Assembly: GCA_965223835.1 (NCBI GenBank)
Contig: OZ245022.1
Span: forward strand, 186,001 to 250,000
Direction of reading: 5' to 3'
Origin: CAVYXZ01 sp965223835
GTDB lineage: Bacteria; Chloroflexota; Anaerolineae; Aggregatilineales; Phototrophicaceae
DNA: 64,000 nt
Positions within the stretch are counted from its first letter, which is position 1, and every line of letters begins with the position of its first letter. This document shows, one piece after another, positions 42,421-51,610 of this stretch. A model generated the notes under the pieces. The model was not told where the DNA came from. It saw only the letters and a list, made by a program, of their open reading frames with translations, and made no database searches. Both the position numbers and the translations under genes were made by a program.

Positions 42421-44448
42421 CTATTCGACAGCCAGCCCATGCCACAGCCAGCGTGAGGCTTTATATAGCGCATACTGCTCGGCGACGGGTACATCCGTGT
42501 CACCAAAATAGGGGCCATCCAGATCCCAAACGGCCTCCAACGCCGTCACGACCTGTGGGCTGCGCTGATTCACGAAGAAGGCATAGCTTCGATCTGGGTT
42601 CAGGCTCAACAGGTCAATATCATGTACCTTCTCCGCACGAAAGAAATGCGCATCACCCAGGAATTCCAGAAACGCATACGAAAATGGTGTTTGGACATAA
42701 TCATCAAAGATGTGATAGACCTGTGTATCCTCTGGCAAATCCTTCACCCGGAAGATCACATCATAATGCCGCCGCAGGTCCATGATCTGCTCACGATAAT
42801 AGGTCATGTGCGGTCCGAAATAGTATGTGACCTGACCAATGGCAGCGATCAGGATAAAACCGGCGAAAATCCAACCATGCCCGCGTTGCCCCAACAACGG
42901 CAACGTGTAGCGCAACCCGATTGCCAGCAAAATCGCTACAGCGGGCATGACGACGACAAACCGCACGGTCCAATTGTTGTAGCTAATGACGCTGTTGCCC
43001 AACGCAGTTAACAAAATCCATATTACCAGCAGCATCCCCCCGGCACGGGGTCGCCACAGCGCGTGAAAAAAACCGAGCAAAGCCAGCGGCAGTAGTGGCG
43101 TTAGAATGAGCGGCGTTTGACCACTATAAAACAGGCTGGGATCAGGCGCATGAATATAATGTAATAACGGCGGCACCAGCCGTTCATTGAAATAAGTCGT
43201 CAGGCTGCTCAGGCCGTTGGGCGCAACCAGCATGGCTATCCAGTAATCCGTACCCAGCATCCGATCGTTCAAGCGAGTAAAAAGTGCCAGATCGTAGGTG
43301 CTGTTGGTATAATACACGGGCAGTGCAATCAGCAGCGCGATTAGTCCCAACCAGAGCATCCCGCGCCGTGCCGGTCGTGCTGGTCCGGCGATTACCAACC
43401 AGCCAGCCCACAGCACCAGCAACGGCGGAAATAATAACTCGCCTCCCTCATAAAAATAGGGCAACAGGCCCACCATCGCCCCGGCCAAAACATACCAGAG
43501 GCGGCACTTTGTTTGTACAGCCCGCGTTAGAAAGACCAGCGCCATTACGCCAAACAACGGGTCAGCGATATTATTGATGCCGATGCGACTCAAATGGATG
43601 TGCGGCGGGAACACGGCCAAAAAGCATGCAGCTAAAATCGCGGTCCACTTATCGAACAGCAACCGGGCCAGCGCATAGGTGGCCGCCACCGTCAGCACAC
43701 CATAGAGCACCGGAGCCAACCGAAAAACACCCAGTGTTGAACCCAACACATCTGTCAGCATCAGTTGCGAGAACGCGAACAATCGCGTAAAAGATGAGAC
43801 ATCATGCATCGGTGCGATCAACGGCACCGTCGGCGCTTGGCGCATGGTCGTAATCGAGGCGATAAACGGCCCCTCATCCATAAACGCCCGGACATTATTC
43901 TCCAGATTGTAAGTCCGCACAGCAAATGCGATCAGCGCAATCAAACCGACCAGCAGCAATTCCCGACGATGTACCCGTAGCCAACGCGAAATCGCTATCA
44001 GATCGGCGCGATGCAGCCCACCAGCCCCGGCGACGATGAGACCAATGCCGCTGAACAAGATGACCGCCTGCACCGGCACCGGTGTTGCATGGTACAGAAA
44101 CGGCAGCAGCATATCTTTTCCGCTGCGGAGGCTCAACAGCACCAGCAGCGCGATTCCGGTACTGAACGGCAGCCAGCGAACGCGGCCCTTCACCCCTGTG
44201 TCAACAGCAGTCAACGGCTGGGGGATGCCCTGTCCCGGATGCAGCCATGGGGCCAACCCCAGCACGCCACCTCCCGCGACCATGATCCAGAACGATAAAA
44301 TGAGTTGGCTACTTGCCGGATGGAAACCAACGGCGGCAATCACCATCAAAACAATGGCAATATAGCCCAGAAGCCGGGCCAGCAACACCCGGTCAAATGC
44401 CAGTTTTGGTATCGAGAGCGATAATCGACTGATCGTTGATTTTTCCAT
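42421..44448 (-). CDS. GT39/ArnT-like polytopic membrane glycosyltransferase
   Basis: 675 residues from the ATG at 44448; an upstream frame extends to 44496 without a ribosome site. At least 11 hydrophobic helices. The first extracytoplasmic loop holds NVRAFMDEGPFIA with an acidic DE pair, as in the catalytic loop of GT-C enzymes such as PMT and ArnT, and HIHLSRIGINNIADPLFG matches the second conserved loop. These enzymes transfer sugars from lipid-phosphate donors at the outer face of the membrane. Acceptor unknown. It lies 55 bp upstream of the amidohydrolase (same strand). Confidence 0.82.
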   Translation of the reverse strand: MEKSTISRLSLSIPKLAFDRVLLARLLGYIAIVLMVIAAVGFHPASSQLILSFWIMVAGGGVLGLAPWLHPGQGIPQPLTAVDTGVKGRVRWLPFSTGIALLVLLSLRSGKDMLLPFLYHATPVPVQAVILFSGIGLIVAGAGGLHRADLIAISRWLRVHRRELLLVGLIALIAFAVRTYNLENNVRAFMDEGPFIASITTMRQAPTVPLIAPMHDVSSFTRLFAFSQLMLTDVLGSTLGVFRLAPVLYGVLTVAATYALARLLFDKWTAILAACFLAVFPPHIHLSRIGINNIADPLFGVMALVFLTRAVQTKCRLWYVLAGAMVGLLPYFYEGGELLFPPLLVLWAGWLVIAGPARPARRGMLWLGLIALLIALPVYYTNSTYDLALFTRLNDRMLGTDYWIAMLVAPNGLSSLTTYFNERLVPPLLHYIHAPDPSLFYSGQTPLILTPLLPLALLGFFHALWRPRAGGMLLVIWILLTALGNSVISYNNWTVRFVVVMPAVAILLAIGLRYTLPLLGQRGHGWIFAGFILIAAIGQVTYYFGPHMTYYREQIMDLRRHYDVIFRVKDLPEDTQVYHIFDDYVQTPFSYAFLEFLGDAHFFRAEKVHDIDLLSLNPDRSYAFFVNQRSPQVVTALEAVWDLDGPYFGDTDVPVAEQYALYKASRWLWHGLAVE

Positions 44449-44563
44449 AACACCAGTATGGCATTGAAATGCGATTCCGGCTGATAATGATTTCAAGCTG
44501 GCTGCTTCTTGAACACCAGCCTATTTGTCAGTAGAATCCAAACAATCTATGTTGAGGAGTTTT

Positions 44564-44977
44564 ATGAGCGATTATACTCTGACTGTACCCGAAGAGGTTT
44601 ATCAACGCGCTCAGGCTATTGCTAAAGTAACCGCCCAACCGGTCGATAGAATTATGATTGACTACTTGCGCACGTTATCGACGCCACTACCGAATTTGCC
44701 ACCCGAAGAAGAAGCCGAATTGGCTGCCCTCAAGAACCTTTCTGATGACGCGCTATGGACCATTGCTCGTGAACAGCTACCGGCTGCCGTTCAGGCTAAA
44801 ATGCAGGTCCTCATGGATAAGAACTCGTTCGGTACGATTACGGAATCTGAACGTTCTGCGCTTGAAGACTTTGTCGAACGCGGCCAACGGTTAATGGTCC
44901 GCAAGTCCGAGGCAGCGGCGTTGTTAACGGAACGAGGTTATAAAGTTACACCAGAAAAACTGACAAGTCGTGACTGA
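44564..44977 (+). CDS. small helical protein paired with an HNH nuclease
   Basis: 137 residues from the ATG at 44564 (GAGGAG four to five bases upstream). The N-terminus YTLTVPEEVYQRAQAIAKVTAQPVD resembles a strand-helix DNA-binding arm of ribbon-helix-helix antitoxins, followed by an acidic helical body (LPPEEEAELAALKNLSDDA). I do not recognise a family with certainty. It overlaps the HNH gene by 8 bp, so the two are translationally coupled. The pairing recalls toxin/antitoxin-like cassettes, but this is inference. Confidence 0.7.
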   Translation: MSDYTLTVPEEVYQRAQAIAKVTAQPVDRIMIDYLRTLSTPLPNLPPEEEAELAALKNLSDDALWTIAREQLPAAVQAKMQVLMDKNSFGTITESERSALEDFVERGQRLMVRKSEAAALLTERGYKVTPEKLTSRD

Positions 44978-45392
44978 GCAATCCTGGCGTGCGACCCGCC
45001 GACAGGTTCATGAACGCGCTAATGGCTGCTGCGAGTATTGCCACACTTGCGAATATAATACCGCCCAGCCGATGCACTTCGAACACATTGATCCAAATGG
45101 CGGTGATGGCTTAAGCAATTTATGTCTCGCCTGTTCAAGCTGTAACCTCACCAAAGGCACGGCAACGACCGCACTTGATCCTCAAACAGATGAACAAGTT
45201 CCATTATTTAATCCGCGTCGCCAGCACTGGCACGAGCATTTCCAATGGACAGATGAAGGTATACGTCTCGAGGGGAAGACCGCGATCGGTAGAGCTACAA
45301 TTATTCGCCTAAAAATGAATCACCAGCGCTTTATTCGTGCCAGGCGCAACTGGATTCGTGCTGATAATCATCCACCACTTGAAGATCGGTAA
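44970..45392 (+). CDS. HNH endonuclease
   Basis: 140 residues. The HNH core is CCEYCHTCEYNTAQPMHFEHI followed by GGDGLSNLCLACSSCNLTKGT, with the His-Glu-His of the beta-beta-alpha metal site, the HNH Asn in LSNLCLAC and paired Cys-x2-Cys zinc ligands. The C-terminal part carries basic residues (RFIRARRNWIRADN). Such stand-alone HNH proteins are predicted DNA nucleases. It is coupled to the upstream 137-residue gene. Confidence 0.87.
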   Translation: MTEQSWRATRRQVHERANGCCEYCHTCEYNTAQPMHFEHIDPNGGDGLSNLCLACSSCNLTKGTATTALDPQTDEQVPLFNPRRQHWHEHFQWTDEGIRLEGKTAIGRATIIRLKMNHQRFIRARRNWIRADNHPPLEDR

Positions 45393-45472
45393 AGTTGATA
45401 TATTTTTAACTCATCTGTTCATTTGGATGTGCATTCGCTTACAACAATGGTGAGAGCTACGACAAAAGCGCC

Positions 45473-45799
45473 TCATTCCACTTTCTCGGCTTGAATACGC
45501 TGCTCCAGATCATTCATCGTATCGACAAACGCGCTTTGCAAATCAACATCATATAAATCAGCCAGCACCAGCACTGCCCAAAGACAATCAGCTAATTCGT
45601 GGGCGAGTTTGGCATCGGCATCGGGGATGTCGCGCACACCATTCTGGGCGATGACCAGCTTCATCAAGTCACCGACATCACCCACAAACCCCAGCGCGAT
45701 TTCTTCCCGTGTCCAGGCGCGGCTATAGCGTTGTTGTTCGAGTTCGGCATATTGCATTCGAATTTGTCGGGCACGATCGATCAAATTTTGGAATTCCAT
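45473..45799 (-). CDS. MazG-like nucleotide pyrophosphohydrolase
   Basis: 108 residues from the ATG at 45799 (GAGG six bases upstream). Helical MazG core with WTREEIALGFVGDVGDLMK and AHELADCLWAVLVLADLYDVDL, matching the E-x-x-E...E-x-x-D Mg2+ site of MazG/dUTPase-2 proteins, although the first acidic pair is partly changed (GFVGDVGDL in place of EExGEL). Family members hydrolyse (d)NTPs or related nucleotides to monophosphate and PPi. Confidence 0.82.
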   Translation of the reverse strand: MEFQNLIDRARQIRMQYAELEQQRYSRAWTREEIALGFVGDVGDLMKLVIAQNGVRDIPDADAKLAHELADCLWAVLVLADLYDVDLQSAFVDTMNDLEQRIQAEKVE

Positions 45800-45951
45800 G
45801 TTCATCCTCAAGTGATAATCGCGATTCAGTAGGTGCGTTGCCTACAGACCAGTTTTATCTATACTATAAGTTGCATGAATAAGGTTTGGTAGCGTGACCT
45901 TCAGCCATTCGCTTTGCACAATCACATTGGCTGAATTAGTGGGGGAACAGT

Positions 45952-47109
45952 ATGGGGAAAGGTGACAGACAATTTGATGCAATTGTCGTGGGGGCTGGAC
46001 CGGCGGGATCGGTTGCGGCGCTAACCCTGGCTCGTTCGCAGCACCGCGTATTGCTGATTGACCGAAGCACGTTCCCGCGCGATAAAATTTGTGGCGATGG
46101 CCTGCCGCCAATCGTGATTAAAAAGCTTCAACAAATGGGCATCCACATTGGCGATCTGGGCACGCGTGATGTCGACTACAAAATGATTGAAGGCCTTGAG
46201 ATCGGTGCACCGTCGCGTAAACGTCTAAGCATCGAATGGTTGCCCCATGTACAAACCACCGTGACCTGTCCCCGGCAGCGTTTTGATAATGTCTTATTTG
46301 AACGAGCTGTTAAACACGGCAGTCAATTCATGCAAGCACAGGTGACGGCCCCATTGATTAAGAATAACCGGCTGGTCGGGGTGCAAACGCGCGAACATGG
46401 CGAATTTCGTGCTGCTGTCGTCATTGCCGCCGATGGTTATGGCTCGGCGGTGGCACGTCACGCCGGTTTTCACTTATCCAAAGGCCAGTCAGTGGTCAGT
46501 GCGACCCGCGCCTATGTCCGGCTCAAGCAACCGGTCAGGCCCTACTTTCATATGCACTTTTTGTCGAGCCTGCGGCCTGGCTATGCCTGGCTGTTCCCAA
46601 TTGGCGATGGATTGGCGAATGTCGGCCTCGGCCTCGCTGGTTCGCAGCTCAACAGTACCCAACTGCGGGAGGCACTTGCTGAATATCTTCAGGATTGGTG
46701 GCACGGTCAGGTCGAGCTGCTAGACGGCACGCCGCATCAATGGCCGATTCCGCTCTGGAATCAAGATACGCAGTCGCGCTTCAAGAATGGCGTTTTTATC
46801 ACCGGCGACGCGGGCGCATTTGTCGATCCACTCACCGGCGGCGGCATTTCGGCGGCAGTCCTCACCGGCCTGTGGGCGGCTCAATCCGTCGAACAATACC
46901 TCAATGGCGCGTGGTCCCTGACAGCGGCGGGCGCAAATTATGAGGCGCTCTGGCGGAAAAAGCTGCAACCTTTACTCGACAATATGTTCCGGGTCAAAGT
47001 GCAGGTCGTTGATCGCCCGCTGGTATTTAATTTACTGTTTAACATGGCCTATTATCTGCCGTTTCTGCGACACCGTATCTTGCACACCTTTGCCGGTGAG
47101 CATACCTGA
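45952..47109 (+). CDS. geranylgeranyl reductase family FAD-dependent oxidoreductase
   Basis: 385 residues. N-terminal FAD motif GAGPAG (Gly14, Gly16, Gly19), then RDKICGDGLPP (the family's CG-G-L/P segment), VVIAADGYGSAVAR and the second FAD motif FITGDAGAFVDPLTGGGISAA (about 285). Members reduce isoprenoid double bonds, for example in (bacterio)chlorophyll, menaquinone or archaeal-type lipid side chains. The exact isoprenoid here is not evident. GGGGGAAC precedes the ATG. It stands alone. Confidence 0.9.
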   Translation: MGKGDRQFDAIVVGAGPAGSVAALTLARSQHRVLLIDRSTFPRDKICGDGLPPIVIKKLQQMGIHIGDLGTRDVDYKMIEGLEIGAPSRKRLSIEWLPHVQTTVTCPRQRFDNVLFERAVKHGSQFMQAQVTAPLIKNNRLVGVQTREHGEFRAAVVIAADGYGSAVARHAGFHLSKGQSVVSATRAYVRLKQPVRPYFHMHFLSSLRPGYAWLFPIGDGLANVGLGLAGSQLNSTQLREALAEYLQDWWHGQVELLDGTPHQWPIPLWNQDTQSRFKNGVFITGDAGAFVDPLTGGGISAAVLTGLWAAQSVEQYLNGAWSLTAAGANYEALWRKKLQPLLDNMFRVKVQVVDRPLVFNLLFNMAYYLPFLRHRILHTFAGEHT

Positions 47110-47226
47110 GTTCATTGCGATTCGCGCATTTTTCCAAATATCAAATTTGATTGGTTGAGGGATCAATTTGAGCGAGTATAATTGAGAAGCAAGTTCAGTG
47201 TCCCACTATTACAAACGGGAGGAATC

Positions 47227-47862
47227 ATGACGACTATGAGTAGATTCTCAGAGGTTATTTCAACAGTAGAGCAAATGAGAGAGATTATCGGTTATCCGCA
47301 TGAGGTTGTGACCAGGAAGACGATTTCTACACTTGACGATTATTGTCGAGAGTGGATCGCCCAGTCTCCCTTTCTTCTAATTGCATCCTCTGATACACAA
47401 GGCAATGTAGATGTCTCACCAAAAGGTGATCCTCCCGGTTTTGTTCACGTATTAGATGATTCCACACTTTTGATTCCAGAACGTCCGGGTAATCGGCGTG
47501 CGGATACTTTTATGAATATTCTAGAAAACCCGAAGATCGGTCTATTGTTCTTGATACCTGGAAAGAAAGAGACATTACGAGTAAGCGGACAGGCAACGCT
47601 GGTTCGTGATGGAGATTTGCGCCAGCAAATGATGGCAAAAGGCAAAGTTCCAGAATTATTGGTTGCGGTGAATGTAGAAGAGGCGTTCTTTCACTGCGCC
47701 AAGTGCATTATTCGGTCCGAATTGTGGAAGGCAAATGCTTTGCCAGCACTCGAAAGTTTACCTTCTCTTGCTCAAGCGATGGTTAAACATGGAGAGCTTG
47801 ATTTAACCATTGAAGAGATGCAAACAGGCATCACGAATGACGAAGAAACTCGTCTTTACTAA
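47227..47862 (+). CDS. PPOX-class FMN-binding flavoprotein (MSMEG_1061/DR2398 type)
   Basis: 211 residues from the ATG at 47227 (GGGAGG upstream; a 15-codon longer frame lacks a site). Split-barrel flavin fold with CREWIAQSPFLLIASSD, GNVDVSPKGDPPGFVHVLDD, PERPGNRRADTFMNILENP and RVSGQATLVRD, the signature of the MSMEG_1061-type pyridoxamine-5'-phosphate-oxidase-like family. The C-terminal CAKCIIRSELW is conserved. Members bind FMN or F420; the substrate is unknown. Confidence 0.88.
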   Translation: MTTMSRFSEVISTVEQMREIIGYPHEVVTRKTISTLDDYCREWIAQSPFLLIASSDTQGNVDVSPKGDPPGFVHVLDDSTLLIPERPGNRRADTFMNILENPKIGLLFLIPGKKETLRVSGQATLVRDGDLRQQMMAKGKVPELLVAVNVEEAFFHCAKCIIRSELWKANALPALESLPSLAQAMVKHGELDLTIEEMQTGITNDEETRLY

Positions 47863-47928
47863 CACTAATAATAGACTGAAGTCTTATATAATTTATCGGC
47901 AGCATCAAATCACATTTTAATGCTAATT

Positions 47929-49131
47929 TTAATCTTTAGAAGAATAATAGCGGCGATTCTTGAGTTTCTCTGGCAAGCGCGAGTCGGTGCCATCGTCCTG
48001 ACCATAACCCAGGTCTTTCATCAATTTCGTCGGTGCATTGCGCAATTTCATGGGGACCGGTAAGTTGCCGGTACGCTGCACATCTTCCAGTGCCGCAAAG
48101 AATGCATCACACGAGGCCCGGCTTTTGGGGGCCAGCGCCATGTAGGCCGTGCCATGCGCCAGATTGATCTGACATTCCGGGTAGCCAATCGTCTCGCAGG
48201 CGCGGAAGACCTCGTTCGCCACTACCAGCGCCGTCGGTTGCGCCATGCCCACGTCCTCGCTAGCAAAAATCACCATCCGGCGGGCGATAAACAGCGGATC
48301 TTCCCCGGCATCCACCATCCGCGCCAGGTAGTATAGCGCCGCATCGACATCGCTGGCCCGCATACTCTTGATGTACGCGCTGATGGTATTATAGTGTTCC
48401 TCGCCCTGTTTATCATAACGCAGGTGCTTCGATTGCAGCGCGTCCTTAAGTTGATCCAGCGTGATGGCATCAACCCCATACAGCCGCGCCGCCGCTTCCA
48501 ACAGATTCAAAGACTTCCGAGCATCACCATTGGCATATTCGCCCAGGAAATCCTGCGCCTCGTCGGTGATCGTAATGCCCAGTTCGTCCGCACCACGCTG
48601 CAAAATCAGCTTGATGTCGTCCAGCGTGTGCGCTTCCAGCACAAACACCTGCGACCGTGACAATAACGCCGAGATCACCTCAAAGCTGGGATTCTCGGTG
48701 GTCGCGCCGATCAGAATGATCGTGCCATCCTCGACATAGGGCAATAAAAAGTCCTGCTGGGCTTTGTTAAAGCGGTGGATTTCATCGAGAAACAGAATCG
48801 CGCCGCGATCATCAGCCTGCGGTTCATCGAACAAGCCCGGCTGTTCGCGAGTCTGGACCTGTTCGATCACTGCCCGCACATCGCTCTTACCAGCCGCGAC
48901 CGCTGAGAGCGCGAAAAAACGCCGGTTGGTCTGGTTAGCAATAATCCGCGCCAGCGTCGTTTTGCCCACACCGGGCGGCCCCCAGAAGATCATCGACTGC
49001 ACTTCATTGTTCTGGATGGCTTGATACAGCGGTTTACCCGGCGCAGTCAGGTGACGCTGGCCGACAAATTCATCCAGCGTTTGGGGGCGCAAACGATCTG
49101 CCAGCGGTTGAGCGGGAGAGCTTGGGGTCAT
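47929..49131 (-). CDS. rarA: replication-associated recombination protein A (RarA/MgsA)
   Basis: 400 residues, close to the usual 430-450. Walker A GPPGVGKTT (51-59), Walker B ILFLDEIHRFNKAQQD, sensor 1 GATTENPSFEV and the C-terminal MgsA tetramerisation region (RASDVDAALYYLARMVDAGEDPLFIARRM ... LAPKSRASCDAF). This AAA+ ATPase acts at stalled replication forks together with SSB and RecA. AGGTCG precedes the ATG. Confidence 0.93.
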   Translation of the reverse strand: MTPSSPAQPLADRLRPQTLDEFVGQRHLTAPGKPLYQAIQNNEVQSMIFWGPPGVGKTTLARIIANQTNRRFFALSAVAAGKSDVRAVIEQVQTREQPGLFDEPQADDRGAILFLDEIHRFNKAQQDFLLPYVEDGTIILIGATTENPSFEVISALLSRSQVFVLEAHTLDDIKLILQRGADELGITITDEAQDFLGEYANGDARKSLNLLEAAARLYGVDAITLDQLKDALQSKHLRYDKQGEEHYNTISAYIKSMRASDVDAALYYLARMVDAGEDPLFIARRMVIFASEDVGMAQPTALVVANEVFRACETIGYPECQINLAHGTAYMALAPKSRASCDAFFAALEDVQRTGNLPVPMKLRNAPTKLMKDLGYGQDDGTDSRLPEKLKNRRYYSSKD

Positions 49132-49333
49132 ATGACGACCTGTTAATTAAGCGATTAGCACTTCGTCTTAAGGCAACAGCCTAAGTCCATGGGAACTCAC
49201 AATATATCAGGTTTAAATAGTTTGCCCAGCACATACAGCATCTAACACTCTGACTTGTGTCTGGCGACTGAGGACTAACGACTGTTTTTAAGTATGTCAG
49301 ACCCCGAACCGATGGTCAATCCTCACCTAACCA
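49132..49333. other. intergenic stretch without visible gene
   Basis: 202 bp between two minus-strand genes. No conserved frame, repeat or clear hairpin; the right part may contain the terminator of the zinc-ribbon gene. The stretch near the rarA start presumably carries its promoter. Confidence 0.3.
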
Positions 49334-49756
49334 TCAGCGCTGGCGCATCCGGGCCATAAAATTCTTACGCTCAGGCGCTGCGCCGTCGACAAATTCGTCA
49401 TGTGGCGGTGGTGTATCGACTTCATCCAGGTGGAAGGGTTTACCGGCTACCGGACCATAGGCCTCACCCAACAACGCCGCCGTATCAGCATGGACTGGAT
49501 AGCGATGGGGGTTTTGCAAAGCCGTGATTGGTTTACGACCCAATGGCACCGCATTTGCCAGCAGTTCAGCCGTTTTCTTAGGCCGGACGATGGTAAGTTC
49601 AGCTTCAGGCTGGGGCATCATTTTGATTGGCTTATGATAATCGGCAATCGTGCCCGCACCACAACAAGCCGGACACGGACGTTCGAAAACAAGCCGGTGG
49701 CGAACGACGCCGAAACCCCGGCAGCGGGGGCATTCCATTTGATAGTAATGAGTCAT
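49334..49756 (-). CDS. small protein with DnaJ-type zinc ribbon
   Basis: 140 residues. The N-terminus has two CxxCxGxG-like units, CPRCRGFG (about 9-16) and CPACCGAG (about 28-35), the zinc-binding pattern of DnaJ cysteine-rich domains. The rest (about 40-140) is Pro-rich and basic with no recognisable domain. The zinc ribbon suggests protein or RNA binding. AAAGGGA precedes the ATG. The gene is preceded by a structured leader with a terminator hairpin (49777-49803). Confidence 0.75.
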   Translation of the reverse strand: MTHYYQMECPRCRGFGVVRHRLVFERPCPACCGAGTIADYHKPIKMMPQPEAELTIVRPKKTAELLANAVPLGRKPITALQNPHRYPVHADTAALLGEAYGPVAGKPFHLDEVDTPPPHDEFVDGAAPERKNFMARMRQR

Positions 49757-49776
49757 GACAACATTCCCTTTCTAAC

Positions 49777-49874
49777 AAAAAAACCGAAAGCACAGGCTCT
49801 CGGCAGGTGGGTAGAGTCGATTTTGTTTTGCCGCCGCTACGATGTTGACAACGACGTTTCTTATGCACATTATA
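49777..49874 (-). promoter_or_regulatory. structured leader with candidate attenuator (copy 2)
   Basis: On the minus strand a perfect TATAAT (49874-49869) is followed by the core CATCGTAGCGG (49844-49834). A terminator follows: CCGAGAGC (49803-49796) pairs with GCTTTCGG (49791-49784) with one G-U, then seven T. It ends about 20 bases before the ATG of the zinc-ribbon gene. CGGCGG (49836-49831) can pair with CTGCCG (49806-49801), excluding the terminator. Core, order and spacing match the leader at 39420-39530. Confidence 0.62.
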
Positions 49875-50021
49875 TTACAGTTCCGGTTAGACGAATGCCT
49901 GACAACAGGAAGAAAAGCACAGCGGCTGCATGACGTTCTTCCTTGATCGCAAATAGCTGACAAATGATGTCAACTTTTCGATAGATATTGGGGTTATCAA
50001 TTAAGTCCTACGGAGGACATC

Positions 50022-50531
50022 ATGCCTCGGCCAACCTCAAAAAACCAACTCCTGGAACAGGCACCAGCTGACTATGCCGCATTACAGGCTGAACTCAAAG
50101 ATCTGTCTGCCGCTACGATGATCGAACCGGGTATCGTCGGTGATTGGTCCATCAAGGATGTACTGGCGCATTTGCAAGTCTGGCAACAGATGACAGTCTC
50201 GTGGTATCGTGCCGGTAAGGATGGTACGACGCCGGTCACGCCTTCCGAAAAATACACGTGGCACGAAATCCCGGCGCTGAACCAGGAAATCTATGAGACG
50301 TATCGCGACCAGCCATTAGACGAAATCGCAAATAATTTTGTGGCCTCACATCAGGCAACCATGAACCTCATCGAAACCATGTCCGAAGAAGAACTGTTTA
50401 AGCCCAAAGTCTATGCCTGGACCAAATCGACAACGCTGGGATCCTATCTGACCTCCGCGACCAGCAGCCATTATGCGTGGGCACGCAAGGAAATCCGGCG
50501 CGGACTCAAAGCCAAACAACTGAGCAATTAA
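50022..50531 (+). CDS. ClbS/DfsB-type four-helix protein (DinB superfamily)
   Basis: 169 residues. The start MPRPTSKNQLLEQAPADYAALQ, then GDWSIKDVLAHLQVWQQM and the downstream FVASHQATMNLIETMSEEELF, with HYAWARKEIRRGLK at the end, match the ClbS/DfsB family of DinB-like proteins. ClbS is a colibactin cyclopropane hydrolase that protects DNA; DinB-fold relatives are thiol transferases or damage-response proteins. The His residues in the first and last helices fit a DinB metal site. GGAGG precedes the ATG. The methyltransferase gene follows 14 bp later. Confidence 0.87.
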   Translation: MPRPTSKNQLLEQAPADYAALQAELKDLSAATMIEPGIVGDWSIKDVLAHLQVWQQMTVSWYRAGKDGTTPVTPSEKYTWHEIPALNQEIYETYRDQPLDEIANNFVASHQATMNLIETMSEEELFKPKVYAWTKSTTLGSYLTSATSSHYAWARKEIRRGLKAKQLSN

Positions 50532-50545
50532 GGCGAAAACTACCA

Positions 50546-51373
50546 ATGAATCTGCATGATCTCATTAACCGCATGCCCCAACCCATCCCCTGGTCTGAAG
50601 GGGAGAAAATCCCCTGGCATGAGCCGGGCTTCAGTGCGCGCATGCTCCAGGAGCACCTGACTCAAACTCACGATGCTGCCAGCCGCCGTGCGGAAATAAT
50701 TGACCAGCATGTGAGTTGGATTCATGAGCATGTGCTGCAAAAACAACCAGGTAACATCCTTGATCTGGGCTGTGGACCCGGCTTATATGCCAGTCGTCTC
50801 GCGGCGCTGGGCCATGCCTGCACCGGTATTGACTTCGGACCGGCGTCGATTAAGTACGCAAAAAGTCAGGATTCAAAGAGCGAGTATATCCAGGCTGATA
50901 TTCGCCAGGCTGATTTCGGCACCGGGCGTGACCTGGTGATGCTGATCTTTGGGGAATTCAATGTTTTCAAACCAGCCGACACGCAGCTCATCCTGCAAAA
51001 AGCATATGCTGTCCTGAAGCCCGGCGGCCAACTGCTCCTGGAGCCACACACCTTTGACGCTGTGCAAACCATTGGCGAAACACCAACATCATGGAGCACA
51101 CACCAAAGTGGCCTGTTCTCCGATCAACCGCATGTTGTGCTGAAAGAAAACTTCTGGGCGGCGGAACAGCGCGTTGCAACCGAACGCTATTTCATCATTG
51201 ATGCGGCGACGGCTGCGGTCACGCGCCATGTGATTCACATTCAAGCCTATGATAAAGCCGACTACCAGGCCTTGTTGGCAGACAACGGGTTTACAGATGT
51301 GAGCTTCTATCCGTCATTGGCCGGTGAGGTTGCCATCAAACCTGAACTACTGGCCTGTGTCGCCCGCAAATAA
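50546..51373 (+). CDS. class I SAM-dependent methyltransferase
   Basis: 275 residues from the ATG at 50546; a 23-codon longer frame overlaps the upstream gene. Motif I is ILDLGCGPGLYASRLA, followed by CTGIDFGPASI, ADIRQADF, LVMLIFGEFNVF and LKPGGQLLLEPHTF. A 60-residue N-terminal helix region precedes the fold. A small-molecule substrate is likely. It probably forms an operon with the ClbS/DfsB gene. Confidence 0.85.
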   Translation: MNLHDLINRMPQPIPWSEGEKIPWHEPGFSARMLQEHLTQTHDAASRRAEIIDQHVSWIHEHVLQKQPGNILDLGCGPGLYASRLAALGHACTGIDFGPASIKYAKSQDSKSEYIQADIRQADFGTGRDLVMLIFGEFNVFKPADTQLILQKAYAVLKPGGQLLLEPHTFDAVQTIGETPTSWSTHQSGLFSDQPHVVLKENFWAAEQRVATERYFIIDAATAAVTRHVIHIQAYDKADYQALLADNGFTDVSFYPSLAGEVAIKPELLACVARK

Positions 51374-51610
51374 TCAAGCACGCAGATGATTATACTTGCG
51401 CTTGGTATCCGAGTTCTCGCGCTCTAACTTGCCAACATGCTTGCGCAGGTCGCTGATTGGTTTCTTGCCGTGATCCATCTCAGTACGAATGGCGCGGCAT
51501 ATCTGGCATGAACCGTTCTGATGCTTTATAATCCGTTTAAGTCTATCTCGCCAGCCCGCAGTCACTCTACAGCATGTAAAATATATTTCGAGTAGTGAAA
51601 GAAGTCTTGT

